From positions 1 through 57,164 of the forward strand of contig NZ_AHJE01000101.1 in NCBI RefSeq assembly GCF_000243095.1: a stretch of DNA of 57,164 nucleotides. The letters are read 5' to 3'. The stretch comes from Cupriavidus basilensis OR16 (GTDB lineage: Bacteria; Pseudomonadota; Gammaproteobacteria; Burkholderiales; Burkholderiaceae). Positions within the stretch are counted from its first letter, which is position 1; the number at the start of each line of letters is the position of its first letter. Under the pieces are notes generated by a model. The model saw only the letters and a program-made list of their open reading frames with translations. It did no database searches and was not told where the DNA came from. Below, piece by piece: positions 14,489-23,594 of this stretch. Both the position numbers and the translations under genes were made by a program.

Positions 14489-15835
14489 ATGGCAAGCCCC
14501 CCCGCAGACGCAACCGAATCCGTAGTAGAGCTGCACGGCGTCTCGAAGATCTTCCGCACGGCGGACCGCTCGGACCGCGCCGTGCTCGAAGGCGTGGACC
14601 TGACCCTCAAGCGCGGCGAGATCGTCGCCATGCTGGGCAAGTCCGGCTCCGGCAAGTCCACCCTGCTGCGCATCATGGCCGGGCTGGTCGGCGCCGATCG
14701 CGGCGAGGTGCGCTTTCGCGGCCAGCCGCTGCGCGGCACCGCCGAAGGCATCGCCATGGTGTTCCAGTCGTTCGCGCTGTTTCCCTGGCTCACGGTGCAG
14801 CAAAACGTGGAGCTCGGGCTGGAAGCCCAAGGCGTGCACAAGGAAGAACGCGCGCGCCGGGCCGAGGCGGCGATCGACATGATCGGGCTGTCGGGCTTCA
14901 ATAGCGCGCTGCCGCGCGAGCTCTCCGGCGGCATGCGCCAGCGCGTGGGCATTGCCCGCGCATTGGTGACCGAGCCCGACCTGCTGCTGATGGACGAGGC
15001 CTTCTCCGCGCTCGACGTGCTGACCGGCGAGACCCTGCGCGACGAAATGCTCGACCTGTGGGAAGACGGCCGCACCAACATCAAGTGCATCCTGATCGTC
15101 TCGCACAATATCGAAGAGGCGGTGATGATGGCCGATCGCATCGTGATCCTGTCGAGCGATCCGGGCCGTATCCGCGCCGAGGTGAAGATCCCGTTCCCAC
15201 GCCCGCGCAACCGCGACTCTTCCCAGGTACGCGGGCTGATCGACGAGGTCTACACACTGATGACCTCGCCCGCCGCGATGGGCCCGCGCGTCACCGCGCT
15301 GGCGGCCGCGCGCGATATCGGCTACCGCCTGCCGGATGCCGACATCAGCCAGATGGAGGCCATTCTCGACCTGCTGTGCGAAGCACCCTTTTTCGGCAGG
15401 GCCGACCTGCCGCACCTGGCCGAGGAAGCCGGGCTCACCGACGATGACCTGCTCCCGGCCTGCGAAGCGCTGCACCTGCTGCAATTGGCCACCATCGAGC
15501 GCGGCGACATCAGCGCCACCGGCCTGGGCCGCGCGTACTACGAGACGGAACCGCCCGAGCGCAAGGTGCTGTTCGGCAAGCAATTGCTGCAACACGTGGC
15601 ACTGGCCGCGCATATCCGCCGTGAGCTGGAGCAGTCCGAGGACGGTGAGATCCGCGAGGAACACGTGCTGCGCGAGCTCGAAGCCTTCCTCAAGCCGGAC
15701 GAAGCCGAGCGTGTGCTGACGCTGGGAATCGAATGGGGCCGCTATGGCGAGGTGTACGAATACAGCTACAACAGCGGCATGCTGACGCTGCCCCGCGAGG
15801 AGCAGCCGGCGCCAGGCACGGGCACGCAGTCCTGA
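14489..15835 (+). CDS. ABC transporter ATP-binding protein with C-terminal AAA-associated domain
   Basis: This 448-residue ATPase of the nitrate/sulfonate/taurine import class has Walker A GKSGSGKST at about residues 50-58, Q-loop MVFQSFALFPW, signature LSGGMRQRVGIARAL, Walker B LLLMDEAFSALD and switch His in IVSHN. After about residue 290 a further 150 residues (ISQMEAILDLLCEAPFFGRA and onward) form the AAA-associated C-terminal domain found in a subset of these importers. That domain may be regulatory. It probably pairs with the double permease just upstream. The ligand cannot be told from the sequence. Confidence 0.9.
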   Translation: MASPPADATESVVELHGVSKIFRTADRSDRAVLEGVDLTLKRGEIVAMLGKSGSGKSTLLRIMAGLVGADRGEVRFRGQPLRGTAEGIAMVFQSFALFPWLTVQQNVELGLEAQGVHKEERARRAEAAIDMIGLSGFNSALPRELSGGMRQRVGIARALVTEPDLLLMDEAFSALDVLTGETLRDEMLDLWEDGRTNIKCILIVSHNIEEAVMMADRIVILSSDPGRIRAEVKIPFPRPRNRDSSQVRGLIDEVYTLMTSPAAMGPRVTALAAARDIGYRLPDADISQMEAILDLLCEAPFFGRADLPHLAEEAGLTDDDLLPACEALHLLQLATIERGDISATGLGRAYYETEPPERKVLFGKQLLQHVALAAHIRRELEQSEDGEIREEHVLRELEAFLKPDEAERVLTLGIEWGRYGEVYEYSYNSGMLTLPREEQPAPGTGTQS

Positions 15836-15848
15836 TTGGCGCGGCCCG

Positions 15849-15870
15849 GGAGCCTGGTTCCCCAGGCTCC
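15849..15870. terminator. Hairpin between convergent ABC ATPase and FUSC genes
   Basis: GGAGCCTGG (15849-15857) pairs perfectly with CCAGGCTCC (15862-15870) across a TTCC loop. It sits midway in the 45-base gap between two converging stop codons. No T-run is present on either side. Confidence 0.6.
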
Positions 15871-15880
15871 TGGCAGGTTC

Positions 15881-18355
15881 CTAGCGCTCTCGCATGGCCC
15901 GGCCGATCGCGCCGGTACGCAGGGCGATCTTGGCAGTGTCCTCGCGCAGCGCGCGCAAGCGGCGCACGATGGCATTGGCGGTGCGCCCCGTGGAGCTCGC
16001 CGTGCTGGCGGTGCCGCCGGCCTCGCTGGCAGCCCGGGTCAGCTCGCCCGAGGCCGCGGCCTGCACCAGCACATCGGCGCGGCGCCGGTCGGCCGAGTCG
16101 GCCAGGCGGGCGCGACGCTCGCTGGCGTCTTCGGCTGCGGCAGGCGCGGCGAGCGCATCCGTGGCGATGGCAGCATCGGCGGCGCGCACGGCCTGGATAT
16201 CGGACACCACGGCGGCATCGGCGCCATCGGCTACACCAACGGCGAGCGCCGCCCTGGCTTCAACACGATCGTTCACCTGGCCTGCCGTCTCCATGGCTTT
16301 CGCCGGCGCCTTCCCCTTCGCCGGGTCCGTCACCGCGCGAATGAAACCCGCCCCCCGCCCACCAGCGCGATCATCCTCGGCCAGCCGTTCGCTGGCCAGT
16401 TGCAGGCTGTTGGCGGCGGCATCGGTGGCCTGGCGGATGGCGGCTTCGGCGGCCGGCAGGTCCAGCTCGCCGTAATGCTCGCGCACCTGGATGCGCGCGG
16501 CGGCCACATGCGCGGCCACCAGGTAGTTCTGCACGATGAAGCGGTTCAGGTTGTCCACCGCGCGTTGCCGGCTCTTGGGCTCGTCGAGCATGCGCTGGAA
16601 CGACCCGATCAGCGCGGACAGACTGTCCATGAACTGCTTGCGCTGCACCCGGTAGGCAAAATCGTCCTTGGCCACGCGCAACAGCAGGTCGCGCGTGGCG
16701 GCAATATAGCGGCGGTTGGCCTGCAGCACGTTTTCCACCAGCGCGGGCAGCGCGCGATATTCCCAGCTGGGCAGCACAAAGCTGAACACCGTGGCGATCA
16801 CGCCGCCGATCACGGTATCGATCAGCCGCTCGCCCGCTACCGTGGCGCTGCCCGGCACCAGCAGGTTGATCTGGATCAGCACCTGCACGCAGGCGGCGAC
16901 AGCCGTGTAGCGGTACTTGATCGTGGAGAACGCCGTGCTGGCCACCAGCGCCAGGAACAGCACGCCCAGCAGGATCAGCGGCTGGTGCACGACCTTGAGC
17001 ACGCCCACCGCGATCACGCAGCCGATCAGCGTGCCGATCAGGCGGTCGTTGTAGCGCTGCTTGGTCATGCTGAAATTGGGTTTCAGGATGACGATGATGG
17101 TCAGCAGGATCCAGTAGCTGTGCGACACATACGGCAGGTGCTCCGCAATCCAGAGCCCCGCGCCCACCGCCATGGTGATGCGCAGCGCAAAGCGGAACGC
17201 CGGCGACTTCCAGTTCAGGTTCTCGCGCAGCACCTTGAGCTCGTAGCGCTGGCGCGTCAGGAACGGCGTCATGTCTGGCCCGGGCAGCACCTTGCTGGGC
17301 TCCACCGGTGTGCGCGATGCCTCGTGCAGCTGCTCCACCAGCACGATGGCGCCCTTGATCATGTCGAGCGTTTCCACCGCCGCCGTCATCGCCGCCGGGT
17401 TGATATGGTGGTACCGCAATTGCGCGATCTCTTGCCCGACGGCGCGCAGCTCCTCCCGGTAATCCACGGAAGCGTAGGAAGGCCGGCCGCGGGTGATGTC
17501 GTAAGCGATCCCCTCCACGTCCTCGCACATCAACTGCACCAGCCGGCGCAGGTGGTCGAGTACCGGCGTGCTGCCAAAGGTCTGGCGCAGCAGCGGGTAA
17601 TCGGTATTGGTGGAGAGGATGTACTCGTACAGGTCCAGCATGCGCATGTGGACCTGCACCAGCAGCCCGTCATGCGTATTGCGGTTGCCGCGCAGCACCA
17701 GGTCACGCGCGGCCTGCTGGCGCTCCGCCACCACGATCTGCTGGCGCACCAGCTGGTTGAACAGCACCTCGTAGTCATTGCCGGCATCGTAGAAGCCCGC
17801 CTTGATCTCGAGGTACCCGGCCATCTCATACAGCGACTCGGCCAGCACCTGCTGCTTGGTGCGCCGCTGCGTGGCCCAGCTCACCGCCATGGCGTACGCC
17901 GTATAGGCCACCGCGCCGATGCCGAACAGCAGGGAATGCTCGAGCGCTCGCCGCACCACGAAATCCTCGTTGATGGTGAGCGTCATGACGAACAAGGCCG
18001 AGAACTGCAATGGCAAGGTCTTGTTGCCATACACCGTCATCATGCCGGCCAGGAAGGTCACCAGCACCAGCACCAGCGGCATCACACGCGGAAACGGCGT
18101 GGCCATGGCCACCAGCAAGGTCACCGCCGTGCACAGCAGCACGCTGGCCAGCATCTCGTTGAACTTGTGGTTGAACGGGCTGGGCAGGTCCATCAGGCTG
18201 GTGCACAGCGCGCCCATCGACACCACCATGGCCGTGGGCAGGTCCGCGAACTGCAGGGCGATCAGCGTGGCGCCGACCACCCCGGTCGCGGAACGCAACC
18301 CGCGATACACGTAATGCGAATAAACGAAGGTGCGGGCGTCGTGCGCGTATTGCAT
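15881..18355 (-). CDS. FUSC family (YccS/aromatic acid exporter-like) inner membrane protein
   Basis: This 824-residue protein has the FUSC layout: an N-terminal membrane block (about residues 20-160), a long helical cytoplasmic part (160-385), a second membrane block (about 390-520, including HSYWILLTIIVILKPNFSMT and RLIGTLIGCVIAVGVL) and a further soluble helical region. The repeated T/K-P-x-F-x-x-T-x-x-R element is the FUSC hallmark. The last 150 residues are very rich in Ala, Asp and Arg and look disordered, which is unusual for YccS. It follows the M61 peptidase gene on the same strand by 35 bases. Relatives include efflux proteins, but the substrate is unknown. Confidence 0.85.
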   Translation of the reverse strand: MQYAHDARTFVYSHYVYRGLRSATGVVGATLIALQFADLPTAMVVSMGALCTSLMDLPSPFNHKFNEMLASVLLCTAVTLLVAMATPFPRVMPLVLVLVTFLAGMMTVYGNKTLPLQFSALFVMTLTINEDFVVRRALEHSLLFGIGAVAYTAYAMAVSWATQRRTKQQVLAESLYEMAGYLEIKAGFYDAGNDYEVLFNQLVRQQIVVAERQQAARDLVLRGNRNTHDGLLVQVHMRMLDLYEYILSTNTDYPLLRQTFGSTPVLDHLRRLVQLMCEDVEGIAYDITRGRPSYASVDYREELRAVGQEIAQLRYHHINPAAMTAAVETLDMIKGAIVLVEQLHEASRTPVEPSKVLPGPDMTPFLTRQRYELKVLRENLNWKSPAFRFALRITMAVGAGLWIAEHLPYVSHSYWILLTIIVILKPNFSMTKQRYNDRLIGTLIGCVIAVGVLKVVHQPLILLGVLFLALVASTAFSTIKYRYTAVAACVQVLIQINLLVPGSATVAGERLIDTVIGGVIATVFSFVLPSWEYRALPALVENVLQANRRYIAATRDLLLRVAKDDFAYRVQRKQFMDSLSALIGSFQRMLDEPKSRQRAVDNLNRFIVQNYLVAAHVAAARIQVREHYGELDLPAAEAAIRQATDAAANSLQLASERLAEDDRAGGRGAGFIRAVTDPAKGKAPAKAMETAGQVNDRVEARAALAVGVADGADAAVVSDIQAVRAADAAIATDALAAPAAAEDASERRARLADSADRRRADVLVQAAASGELTRAASEAGGTASTASSTGRTANAIVRRLRALREDTAKIALRTGAIGRAMRER

Positions 18356-18390
18356 GTGGTGGCGATCGGCGGCGTTGGGGGCTGATCGGC

Positions 18391-20124
18391 CTACCGGCCC
18401 AGCCAGCGTGCACGCATGGCCTGGCGGCCGCCTTCGGCCGTCACGGTGTACTGCATCGCCGGCTCGCGCGCGAAGGTCAGCGGCAGCACATGCAGCTCAT
18501 CGCGGCGGAACACATGACACTCGGCGCTATCGCCGTCGCGGTAGCGCGCCAGCAGCTTGTCGAGCTGGCCAGGGGCTACACGCAGCCCATCCACCGCGGC
18601 CAGCAGGTCGCCCGCCGAGATCCCGGCGAGCGTGGCGTTGCGCTCCGGCTTGGTCGTCACCGCCTTGATGCCGAAGGGCTTGAGGAGCGCGGCGAGCTGC
18701 AGCTCGCCGGTGCCTTCGGTGAGCGAGCGCAGCAGCGCGCCCAGGCGCAGGCCGCTGACCTCGTCGAACAAGGCGTGCACCTGCGCTTCGGTCACACCGC
18801 GCTGCTGCGCACCCGGCGCGTAGAAGCCGCTGCCGTAGCGCTGCCACAGCGCGCGCATGATGTCGTCGAGAGAGCGGCGGTTGCGGGTCTTCGCGCGGAT
18901 GGTGAGATCCAGCGCCAGGGCAACGAGCGAGCCCTTGGTGTAGTAGCTGACGATGGCGTTGGGCGCGTTTTCGTCCTGGCGATAGTATTTAGTCCAGGCA
19001 TCGAACGAGCTAGCGGCCACGCTCTGCTTGGTGCGGCCGTTGCCGCGCAGCACACCGTTCCAGGTCTTGGCCAGCAATTCCACGTACTGCTTTTCGGTGA
19101 TGCGGCCGCTGCGCACCAGCATCAGGTCATCGTAATAGCTGGTGAAACCCTCGAACAGCCACAGCAGCGGCGTGTAGGTTTCCTCGCGCAGCCGGTACGG
19201 CACGAACGCCGCGGGCTTGATCCGCTTGACGTTCCAGGTATGGAAATACTCGTGGCTGCACAGGCCGAGGAAGGTGCGGTAGCCCTCGGTGGCTTCTTCC
19301 TTGCCGCGCGCCGGCAGGTCAGCGCGCGCGCACATCAGCGCGGTGCTGGCGCGATGCTCCAGGCCGCCGTAGCCGTCGGTCGTGACCATGGTCATGAACA
19401 CGTAGCGGCGGTTGCTGTCGAGGAAAGGCGCGGCCTCGGTCTTGGGTTCGAACAGCCGGATCTGCGCTTCGCAGATCTGCTTCAGGTCGCGGCAGACGCG
19501 CTCGAGATCGAGCTGCGGCACGCGGCCCGTGAACACCACGTCATGCTGGGCACCGCAGGCACGGAAGCTGCCCATGGTGAAGTTGCCCATTTCGACCGGG
19601 TGATCGACCAGCTCGTCGTAGTCGGCAACCTGATAGCGGCCAAAGCCGTAGCGCTTGGCGCCACCACGGCCCGGCGCCTCGCGCATGGCGGTCGCGACAC
19701 GCCAGCCAGCGTAGGCCTCGCCGGCGGGTGCATGGATGTCGATTGTGCAGGGCTGGTTCTCCTGCCCATCGGCACAGAGGAACACTGAGCTGCCATTGAA
19801 GAAGCCGTGGGTGGCGTCGAGGTGCGCGGCGCGCACCGACAGGTCCCAGGCGTAGACCTCATAGCTAAGCGTAAGCGGGCCGTCGACCGGGGCCGCCTGC
19901 CAGCTCTGCTTGTCCAGCTTGGTCAGCGCCACCGGCTTGCCGCTGGCCTGCGCGCGAATGCGCACGATATTGCGTGCGAAGTCACGGATCATGTAGCTGC
20001 CGGGAATCCACGCCGGCAGGTAGAACTGCTGGCCGGCGGGATGGGGGGCGTCTACCGTGACGGTGACGGCGAACAGGTGCGCTTCCGGTTGAAGCGGGGC
20101 AATGGCGTAATGGATCGGCTTCAT
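18391..20124 (-). CDS. M61 family metallopeptidase with PDZ domain
   Basis: This 577-residue glycyl-aminopeptidase-like protein has the zinc motif HEYFHTWNVKRIKP at residues 291-304, with the third ligand Glu in LLWLFEGFTSYYDD about 30 residues on. An N-terminal beta domain of about 180 residues comes first, and a C-terminal PDZ domain (around 475-560, containing LAGISAGDLLAAVDGLRVAP) follows. No signal peptide is visible, so it may be cytoplasmic. The length fits bacterial M61 enzymes. It is part of a minus-strand run with the FUSC gene. Confidence 0.9.
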   Translation of the reverse strand: MKPIHYAIAPLQPEAHLFAVTVTVDAPHPAGQQFYLPAWIPGSYMIRDFARNIVRIRAQASGKPVALTKLDKQSWQAAPVDGPLTLSYEVYAWDLSVRAAHLDATHGFFNGSSVFLCADGQENQPCTIDIHAPAGEAYAGWRVATAMREAPGRGGAKRYGFGRYQVADYDELVDHPVEMGNFTMGSFRACGAQHDVVFTGRVPQLDLERVCRDLKQICEAQIRLFEPKTEAAPFLDSNRRYVFMTMVTTDGYGGLEHRASTALMCARADLPARGKEEATEGYRTFLGLCSHEYFHTWNVKRIKPAAFVPYRLREETYTPLLWLFEGFTSYYDDLMLVRSGRITEKQYVELLAKTWNGVLRGNGRTKQSVAASSFDAWTKYYRQDENAPNAIVSYYTKGSLVALALDLTIRAKTRNRRSLDDIMRALWQRYGSGFYAPGAQQRGVTEAQVHALFDEVSGLRLGALLRSLTEGTGELQLAALLKPFGIKAVTTKPERNATLAGISAGDLLAAVDGLRVAPGQLDKLLARYRDGDSAECHVFRRDELHVLPLTFAREPAMQYTVTAEGGRQAMRARWLGR

Positions 20125-20168
20125 GAGCGTGATTGTAGCGCCATGGCCGCCCCGGACTCCGCGCCGGC

Positions 20169-21158
20169 TCAGGCGTTGACGTTCACCACCACGCGGCCGC
20201 GCATGCCACCGTCGACGATCCTGCGCCCAGCCTCGATCGCCTCCGACAAGCCGATCTCGCGGGTGATCGCGCGCAGGCGATCCGGCTCCAGGTCCTGCGA
20301 CAGCCGCTGCCAGGCCTGCTCGCGCAAGGCCATCGGGGCCATCACGCTATCGATGCCGTAGAGCGTGATGCCACGCAGGATAAAGGGCGCCACCGAAGCC
20401 GGGAAATCCAGCCCTTGCGCCAGCCCGCACGCAGTTACCGCGCCGCCGTAGCGCACCTGCGCGCAGGCATTGACCAGCGTGTGCGAGCCGACCGAATCCA
20501 CCACTGCGGCCCAGCGCTCCTTCTGCATCGGCTTGTTCGGCTTGCCCAGCTCCGCGCGGTCGATCACCTCCGCCGCGCCCAAGGCCTTGAGGAAATCGGC
20601 CTCGGCCGTCTTGCCGGTGGACGCCACCACGCGATAGCCGAGCTTGCCCAGCACCGCGATGGCCACCGAGCCCACGCCGCCCGAGGCGCCGGTCACCAGC
20701 ACCTCGCCATCGCCCGGCTTGACGCCGGCACGCTCGAGCGCCAGCACCGACAGCATCGCCGTATAGCCGGCGGTGCCGATCGCCATGGCTTGCTGCGTGG
20801 TAAACGCAGCGGGCAGCGCCACCAGCCAGTCGCCCTTGAGGCGGGCGCGCTGCGCCAGGCAACCCCAGTGCGTCTCGCCCACGCCATAGCCGTTGAGCAC
20901 GACCTTGTCGCCGGCCTTCCAGCGCGCATGCGTGGATTCCAGCACCGTGCCGGCCCCGTCGATGCCCGCCACCATCGGCCACTTGCGCACCACCGGCGAG
21001 CGGCCGGTGATGGCCAGCCCGTCCTTGAAATTGATGGTGGAGTAGTCGACCGCCACCAGCACATCGCCCTCAGCGGGCAGGCTCGATTCGTCGAGCGCGG
21101 TAACGGCGGCCTGGGTGGCGCCGTCGGCCTGGGTCAGCAGCAATGCCTGGAACGTCAT
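20169..21158 (-). CDS. acuI: YhdH/AcuI-type NADPH-dependent acryloyl-CoA reductase
   Basis: This 329-residue zinc-independent medium-chain reductase has the quinone-oxidoreductase N-domain (VDYSTINFKDGLAITGR), then the Rossmann motif VTGASGGVGSVAIAVLGKLGYRVV, and closes with the C-terminal RIVDGGMRGRVVVNV. This is the YhdH/YhfP subfamily, whose studied members reduce acryloyl-CoA to propionyl-CoA. I chose the start at 21158 (MTFQALLLTQ) because GGAAGGAG lies just upstream. The symbol is a subfamily inference; the substrate could be another enoyl thioester or quinone. Confidence 0.82.
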   Translation of the reverse strand: MTFQALLLTQADGATQAAVTALDESSLPAEGDVLVAVDYSTINFKDGLAITGRSPVVRKWPMVAGIDGAGTVLESTHARWKAGDKVVLNGYGVGETHWGCLAQRARLKGDWLVALPAAFTTQQAMAIGTAGYTAMLSVLALERAGVKPGDGEVLVTGASGGVGSVAIAVLGKLGYRVVASTGKTAEADFLKALGAAEVIDRAELGKPNKPMQKERWAAVVDSVGSHTLVNACAQVRYGGAVTACGLAQGLDFPASVAPFILRGITLYGIDSVMAPMALREQAWQRLSQDLEPDRLRAITREIGLSEAIEAGRRIVDGGMRGRVVVNVNA

Positions 21159-21246
21159 GGAGTCTCCTTCCGGTTCTTGATCTCTAACCAAAGACGACCG
21201 GACGGCTCCGGCACGTCGCGCCGGGAAGGCCGCCGGCGCGATGTGC

Positions 21247-21996
21247 TTACTTCTTGAGGCCGGCGAGCTTGCGCTCGAGCGTGGCGGCGTCGGCAGCGCC
21301 GGGAATGCGGGTGCCGTCCATGAAGAACACGGCCGGGGTGCCGGTGATGTTCAGGCTCTGGCCTAGCGCCAGGTTGTCATCCACAGGGGTCTTGCAGCTG
21401 CCGTTGCCGGTCAGCGCGACGTGGCTGATCATCCAGTCGCGCCAGGCCTTGGTGCGATCGGCCGCGCACCACACCTGCTTGGCCTTCACCGACGAATCCG
21501 GCGACAGTACCGGGTACAGGAAGGTGTAGACCGTGATGTTGTCCATCTGCTGGAACGTCTGCTCGATGCGCTTGCAGTAACCGCAGTTGGGGTCGGAGAA
21601 CACCGCCACCTGACGGCTGCCATCGCCCTTGCTCCACTTGATCGCGCGCGCCAGCGGCAGGTCCGACCACTTGATGCGGTTGAGATCGGCCAGCCGCTCC
21701 TCGGTCAGGTTGGCGCCGGTCTTGGAGTCGACCATCTCGCCGTTGATGATGTAGCGGCCGGTGGCGTCGGTGTAGACCACCTGGCCGCCGATATTGACCT
21801 CGAACAGGCCGGGCACCGGGGTCTTGGCCACGCTCTTCACTTCGGCGCGTCCGCCCAGCATCTTTTGCATCGATTCCTTGATGCGGTCGGTGCCGGGCTC
21901 GCCCGCCGCCATGGCGTGCAGCGCGAAGCCGGCAGCCGCAATGCCGCCGACGATGGTGGCGGACAGGGCGGGACGGCGGCGCAGGAATTGCAACAT
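21247..21996 (-). CDS. dsbC: Thiol:disulfide interchange protein, DsbC family
   Basis: This 249-residue periplasmic disulfide isomerase has a signal peptide (ALSATIVGGIAAAGFALHAMA, cut near residue 31), a dimerisation domain (about 32-90) and a thioredoxin domain. The active site is C138-G-Y-C141 in FSDPNCGYCKRIEQTF, with the cis-Pro loop NITGTPAVFF. DsbC corrects wrong disulfides and is kept reduced by DsbD. The start at 21996 fits the signal peptide. It lies 71 bases after the ubiH-like gene; that spacer contains a CCGAGC-GA-GCTCGG inverted repeat (22029-22042). Confidence 0.92.
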   Translation of the reverse strand: MLQFLRRRPALSATIVGGIAAAGFALHAMAAGEPGTDRIKESMQKMLGGRAEVKSVAKTPVPGLFEVNIGGQVVYTDATGRYIINGEMVDSKTGANLTEERLADLNRIKWSDLPLARAIKWSKGDGSRQVAVFSDPNCGYCKRIEQTFQQMDNITVYTFLYPVLSPDSSVKAKQVWCAADRTKAWRDWMISHVALTGNGSCKTPVDDNLALGQSLNITGTPAVFFMDGTRIPGAADAATLERKLAGLKK

Positions 21997-22067
21997 GATG
22001 ACTCCAGTAATTCGATGATTCGGTTCGCCCGAGCGAGCTCGGCATTCAGTGTTCAAGGGCTGGGCGC

Positions 22068-23260
22068 TCAGCCCAGCGCGCGGCCGATAAGAAAACGCTT
22101 AAGCAACGACTGCCCGCCCACGACCCGCATGCCGGTATTACGCACTGTGCGCGCCACACCGCCGGGCAAGGAAAACAGCCGGTGCAGGCCATCGGTAGCG
22201 GCGGTCAGCGACAACAGATCGGTGGCGCGCGCCCGCTCGTAGCGTCGCAGCAGGCGCAGGTCGCCCTCTGCGCGGAAAGACTCTTTGTCGGCCATCACGC
22301 GGCCAAGTTCCGCCACGTCGCGCAAACCCAGGTTCATGCCCTGCCCCGCCAGCGGGTGCACCACGTGCGCGGCGTCGCCCACCAGCGCCACATGCGGCTG
22401 CACAAACTGATCGGCGCGCTGCAGCACCAGGGGGAAGCCCTGCGCGGGCGTGACGCAGCGCAGCGCGCCAAACTGGCGCCCCACGGCACCGCTGGCAGCC
22501 TGCATCACGGTATCGGCCAACGCCTCGGGCGACAGCGCCAGCAGCTCACTCGCATGGGCATCGTCGGCCGACCACACCATCGACACGCGCCGGCCCGGCA
22601 ACGGCAGCAGCGCCAGGATCTCGCCGTTGGCCGGCTCCTCGTCCGCCATCAGCTTGGGCGGCGTGCCCAGGAACCACTGCCAGGCCGTGTCCTGGTGCGG
22701 CAGCTCGCATTCGAAATTAGCCACGACGCCAAGCTGGCGATAGTGCCGCTTGGTGACAGGAATATGGCATTGCTCGCGCACCCACGAGCGCGCGCCGTCG
22801 GCGCCCACCACGCAAGCCGCGCGCACCTTGTCGCCACCGGCAAGGGTCAGCGTCACGCCATCGTGGTCGCGCGCGAACGCCGCCGCGGTATCGTCATGCC
22901 AGTGCACCTGGTGCTGGAAGCGCAGCGCGGTATCGAGCACACGCTCCACATGGCCGGATTCGATGATCCACGCCAGCTGCGCAACGGTGGCCGCGTAGGC
23001 CGAGAAATGAAGATCACCGGCGGCCGAGGCATCCGCCTGCGCCGCGCTGGCATCGCCAAACACGCGCATGTCGCACACCGGCTGCATCCGATGCGGCTGT
23101 CCCACTGGCCAGGCTCCGGCGCGGCCGCGGGGGCAGGCGATCGCGGCGCGATCAGCGCCACCTGCATGCCCTGCTGGGCCAGCAACAATGCACAAGCCTT
23201 GCCGACGATACCGCCGCCAACCACGGCAACCTGGAAACGGGAGGGAGATGGACGAGTCAT
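22068..23260 (-). pseudogene. UbiH/UbiF/VisC family FAD monooxygenase, internal deletion and frameshift
   Basis: The N-terminus from ATG 23260 carries the FAD-binding VAVVGGGIVGKACALLLAQQG and runs to GQWDSR near 23093. The frame then changes: the rest (RMQPVCDMRVFGD, VVGADGARSWVREQ, LVGDAAHVVHPLAGQGMNLG) is in another frame to the stop at 22068. Members of this family have about 25 residues between the WDxR and PVxDM elements, and here they are absent, so the lesion looks like a deletion of about 70-75 bases. Relatives hydroxylate the ubiquinone ring. As written, no full-length product can be made. Confidence 0.82.
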
Positions 23261-23594
23261 GTGTGGATTATAGCCACCCCTGCACGATGGCTTTGGTGCG
23301 CCCCCGCGCGCTTGAAGCGGCGCCCCGGCGCCTGCGGCAAAGGGCCGCGCGCGCTCGCGGAGTACAAATTCAGCAGGCGGGAGGCGCGGCCAGCCGGTTC
23401 AGCGCAACGTCCGGCGAGGTTACAATAGCCATCTTTCCGATGGCACCCCAGCACAAAACCGGTGAGCAACGCCCCGCTTTGGCTGACTTGTCTCGTGCTG
23501 AACTCTCCCCTCTGCGTCCCCATCGCTGCGCCATTCCAGTGCGCCGGGACGCACCCAGGGTGAACCGCAACCCATTGATTCTTAAAGGTTTACC
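23261..23594 (+). promoter_or_regulatory. Upstream region of ychF with candidate promoter
   Basis: This 334-base divergent spacer has a sigma-70-like pair, TTCAGC (23398-23403) and TACAAT (23421-23426), separated by 17 bases and pointing to ychF. It would give a leader of about 160 bases. AAAGG lies shortly before the ychF ATG. I recognise no small gene. Confidence 0.45.

Noticed and set aside
15836..18385. 849-codon plus-strand frame opposite the FUSC gene
   Set aside because: The minus-strand frame has clear membrane blocks and FUSC motifs; the plus-strand translation is His/Gln/Arg-rich with no domain.
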